This document shows, piece by piece, positions 61,681-64,000 of a stretch of DNA of 64,000 nucleotides. Within the stretch, counting starts at the first letter, position 1; each line of letters opens with the position of its first letter. The notes under the pieces were generated by a model that saw nothing but the letters and a program-made list of their open reading frames with translations, was not told the origin of the DNA and did no database searches. The stretch lies in the NCBI RefSeq assembly GCF_963677125.1, contig NZ_OY781882.1, forward strand, positions 2,674,501 to 2,738,500, given 5' to 3'. Position numbers and translations under genes: made by a program. This DNA is from an uncultured Desulfobacter sp. Lineage in GTDB: Bacteria > Desulfobacterota > Desulfobacteria > Desulfobacterales > Desulfobacteraceae.

Positions 61681-62358
61681 TCAATTCATATCTATTGATG
61701 TTTGTGGCGTGAAATCCGTCATGGTGTTGGCATCATCGGATTTGTAGCTTTTGCCTGAACCGGATCCGGCTTGGGCGGAATAGCCTGTGGCAGATCCACT
61801 GTCAACTGTGCTTGACAGGCCTATTTCAACACCGGCGAAGGTGCCGTCGGTCAATGTTGCAATGGAGGTCAGGTAAATGATATTGTCCGCGTCGTCAAAA
61901 ACATCGTCGTCGTCATCATCATTATCCCGGGCCATAACCTTATAAGTGGCAGCACTGCCCATGCTTCGATTATTGATCCAGATAAAGGATTCTTCATCGG
62001 AGTCATCTGTTTTATAATTATAACTTTCCACCCCGGACTGGGAATCGGACAGCACCACATCCCAGTCTGTGGCTCCGGTTTTTGCAAATTCACTTTTCAG
62101 GGCACTCATTATAACAATTTTACCATGTTCAATTCCTGCGTCTGCGGCAAAAAAAGCGCTTTGCCGATTTTTTTCCGAGGCTGAAATCATGGTTTCAATG
62201 GTGCCGGTATTGTTGGCGGCAATCCCGATCACAGTTAAGAGCACAAGGAATATCATGGCGCTGATCAGGGCGAATCCGTCCTGGTTCTCTAATGGGCTGT
62301 ATTTTTTTTTGGGATTCACATCATCCTCCGGTGTTTTTGGGCCGTATCTTTGGTTCAA
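61681..62358 (-). CDS. pilX: PilX-like minor pilin
   Basis: In this 225-residue protein the N-terminal helix GFALISAMIFLVLLTVIGIAANNTGTIETMISASEKNRQSAFFAADAGIEH is the PilX signature. An acidic tract (DNDDDDDDVFDDADN) lies in the middle. TTG 62358 is used with AAGGA 5 bases upstream. It starts 8 bases after the pilW end. Confidence 0.85.
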   Translation of the reverse strand: MNQRYGPKTPEDDVNPKKKYSPLENQDGFALISAMIFLVLLTVIGIAANNTGTIETMISASEKNRQSAFFAADAGIEHGKIVIMSALKSEFAKTGATDWDVVLSDSQSGVESYNYKTDDSDEESFIWINNRSMGSAATYKVMARDNDDDDDDVFDDADNIIYLTSIATLTDGTFAGVEIGLSSTVDSGSATGYSAQAGSGSGKSYKSDDANTMTDFTPQTSIDMN

Positions 62359-62366
62359 TCCGATCC

Positions 62367-63491
62367 TTACAGACCCAGGTTGCGAATTTTCACAGTAAAC
62401 GACAATACCCTGCGCGCATAATAATCCGACTGGGCTGCGCCGGCATGGTCTTCCACAGCCGGTCGCTTGCTGGCAATGCCGTCGTGTTCCCGGGCAGTCC
62501 GCCCAACAATAGTCACCCGGGCATACCTGATTTCTTCTTTATCAGCATCCGACATCTCTCCGCTGACCAAGTCGGCCTCGTCATACCAATCCCCTGTGTC
62601 CGTAATATCCACGGTACCATCACCATCATAGTCACCGCAGAATGCCACCTGGATATCCTCTATGTTTTCAGCCACCTTGACGTCGTCGCCACCGTTCTCC
62701 TCCCGTATCAAATAGTTTTGATCGTCAATAAAATACCTGACTTCTATAAAGGTGTTGATATTGAAAAAATTGATGGTGCTGTTTTCAGGATAGCCATTCA
62801 ATACTTTATTAGTAAAACCGTTGTATGGCGAATTTTGGATCATGTCGTCCGTTCCTACTTTCTGGACCTGGGTAACATAAACCAAGTCTGACTTGGAACC
62901 GTCCGGAGAGGTAATGAGCACCTGATATCCGGGCTTTGGCATTGTATAGTCTATTCCATTGCATGAACAGTCGTTAGGCCAAGCAGAATAAGGAGCTGTG
63001 CCAAAATCTTCCTGAACTTTAGCCTCAGATGAGGTGGCCGGCATCCCTTCTTTTAGAAGAAGCTGGGGCAGGTCATCGCAGGCACTGTAAGTGCCACCTG
63101 TACCGCATCCGCTTCTATCGTCATCTATATAGGTAATAGTGATGCTGTCAGTGCCGGACAGTATCCCGGTCTCATTGATATCATTTTCAAAAACAACAGG
63201 CTCAACAAAGCCGTCGTCAGAAGCCATGCCCATGACGCCGTAACCGGCCATCCGCAGATCCTTTTCAATGTAATACTTTGCTATCCTGACATTTTGCTGC
63301 ATCCTGGCCACGTCATCTTGGACAATGTATGACTTATTGCTTGTTTCAAATACGTAAAGAATTCCTGTCAGGATAATGCCGGAGATGGCCAGAGCGATCA
63401 GAATTTCTATGAGGGTGAATCCGCATGACGTCTTGCAGATACAAGGCTTGGTTGTGCTTGATCCTAAAGTTGGTATAAATAGAGTCCACAC
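62367..63491 (-). CDS. pilW: PilW-like minor pilin
   Basis: In this 374-residue protein the leader CG-FTLIEILIALAISGIILTGILYVF is a type III/IV prepilin signal, with PilW-type sequences VARMQQNVRIAKYYIEKDLRMAGYG after it. It is a pseudopilin-like pilus assembly component. GTG 63491 has AGGA 7 bases upstream. It follows pilV by 15 bases. Confidence 0.88.
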   Translation of the reverse strand: MWTLFIPTLGSSTTKPCICKTSCGFTLIEILIALAISGIILTGILYVFETSNKSYIVQDDVARMQQNVRIAKYYIEKDLRMAGYGVMGMASDDGFVEPVVFENDINETGILSGTDSITITYIDDDRSGCGTGGTYSACDDLPQLLLKEGMPATSSEAKVQEDFGTAPYSAWPNDCSCNGIDYTMPKPGYQVLITSPDGSKSDLVYVTQVQKVGTDDMIQNSPYNGFTNKVLNGYPENSTINFFNINTFIEVRYFIDDQNYLIREENGGDDVKVAENIEDIQVAFCGDYDGDGTVDITDTGDWYDEADLVSGEMSDADKEEIRYARVTIVGRTAREHDGIASKRPAVEDHAGAAQSDYYARRVLSFTVKIRNLGL

Positions 63492-63506
63492 GGTTATATC
63501 CTAAAT

Positions 63507-63911
63507 TTATTTTGCAATTATAGTTCCAAAGGAAAGGGAATGAGACCTGGTCCCAGAGGCCCAGGTGACTTTCACGGTAACGGTTTTAAGGCTGTTGACA
63601 GGGGTGTTTTCCTGGACTGTGGTCACCCACTGGTATATGTCTTCATTACCCTGTTCGTCTTTAACGTCCTCATAATCAAGGGATTTATACCCTTCCAGTT
63701 TCTTTTCTATCAATGAAGTGGCCTCTGTAACATGGCTGCCCTGGCTGTTTCCATGAATGGCGTCAATCTGCATAACGGCAATGGATAACAGCCCAACGCT
63801 AAGCACCATCAAGGCAATCAGTGCTTCAATCAAGGTAAAACCATTACTGCCAATCGCTGCCGTTCCATTTTTTAATGTAAATAAATCCCGTGGATGCCTT
63901 GCCCACGGCAT
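63507..63911 (-). CDS. pilV: PilV-like minor pilin
   Basis: In this protein of about 134 residues the prepilin motif NG-FTLIEALIALMVLSVGLLSIAVMQ is followed by HGNSQGSHVTEATSLIEKKLEGYKSLDY, typical of PilV. The start is uncertain: ATG 63911 gives a 24-residue leader and overlaps the fimT end by 68 bases; an ATT near 63860 is closer to the usual leader length. Confidence 0.82.
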   Translation of the reverse strand: MPWARHPRDLFTLKNGTAAIGSNGFTLIEALIALMVLSVGLLSIAVMQIDAIHGNSQGSHVTEATSLIEKKLEGYKSLDYEDVKDEQGNEDIYQWVTTVQENTPVNSLKTVTVKVTWASGTRSHSLSFGTIIAK

Positions 63912-64000
63912 AGGTGGTATTTTTATTGTTTTCCAGATACGCATACCCTGATGTTCCTGATCCTACGGGGTTAAATATTGCATAGTTATTGCCAAAGGTA
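63844..64000 (-). CDS. FimT/GspH-type pseudopilin, C-terminal part (partial)
   Basis: The minus-strand frame from the window end translates to TFGNNYAIFNPVGSGTSGYAYLENNKNTTYAVG... ending IYIKKWNGSDWQ. This is the usual end of GspH/FimT pilins, and the position before pilV fits the fimT-pilV-pilW-pilX-pilY1 order. The N terminus lies outside the window. Confidence 0.78.
   Translation of the reverse strand, partial: TFGNNYAIFNPVGSGTSGYAYLENNKNTTYAVGKASTGFIYIKKWNGSDWQ

Noticed and set aside
1..64000. CRISPR array
   Set aside because: No series of regularly spaced identical repeats was seen.
1..64000. Insertion sequence with terminal repeats
   Set aside because: No transposase reading frame or paired terminal repeats were found; the only recombinases are the short tyrosine enzyme, XerC and the relaxase.

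Overview
The window reads as a chromosomal segment of a sulfate-reducing deltaproteobacterium, most likely Desulfobacteraceae/Desulfobacterales. This is inferred from rubredoxin, an octaheme HAO-like cytochrome with a NapC/NrfH-type partner, sigma54/NtrC-type regulation, small cysteine-cluster proteins, a PilY1/PilW/PilX/PilV pilus-tip cluster and the general style of the proteins. No 16S gene is present, so the genus cannot be fixed.

Layout. 1-0.2 kb: the tail of an unknown gene plus rubredoxin. 0.4-10 kb: a Cache-type histidine kinase and an NtrC-type response regulator. A DMT/EamA permease and a five-gene operon (HEAT-like protein, zinc-ribbon protein, five-Cys protein, Rnk/GreA-C-like protein, CoA-transferase/GNAT fusion) follow. 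Both the permease and the operon are preceded by a -24/-12 promoter and a tandem inverted-repeat enhancer with identical spacing, so together with the two-component pair they look like one regulon. A glycogen-synthase-like gene closes the region. 10.1-12.2 kb (minus strand): octaheme HAO-like cytochrome and NapC-type tetraheme quinol dehydrogenase. 12.4-19.2 kb: accessory genes (a PAS protein, a VapBC-type toxin-antitoxin pair, a short tyrosine recombinase with inverted repeats at its start, HipBA, and a solute-binding protein next to a PAS sensor without a kinase domain).

19.4-43.1 kb (all minus strand apart from one small gene): a complete IncP/RP4-like conjugation module. It contains the relaxase TraI, TraJ, a probable oriT, TrbM, TrbB, TraF, TraG, an ArdC-primase, topoisomerase III, TrbI/H/G/F/L, TrbJ, a fused TrbD-TrbE, TrbC, TraM, TraL, a tandem-Rha protein, TraK, an exonuclease fused to TraK-like modules, and a winged-helix/DnaA-N-like protein that may be the replication initiator. 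A small candidate RNA lies upstream of that last gene. This is an integrative conjugative element or integrated plasmid. Its right edge lies close to the 3' ends of tRNA-Cys and tRNA-Gly, but I found no direct-repeat att pair and no full-length integrase beside it.

43.4-56.6 kb (minus strand): core genes, namely two tRNAs, transaldolase/FSA, folK, an FN3 lipoprotein, argH, argF, argD, argB, hslU, hslV, xerC, a degenerate UDG-like protein, coaBC, a lipoprotein, and thiC under a TPP riboswitch. 56.8-64 kb (minus strand): a type IV pilus tip and minor pilin cluster (PilY1, PilX, PilW, PilV, FimT/GspH partial).

The most notable points are the paired sigma54/enhancer architecture, the TraK-module exonuclease with a missing catalytic Asp, a small membrane-protein gene at the trbK position but on the opposite strand, the candidate RNA at the replication locus, and the kinase-less PAS sensor.
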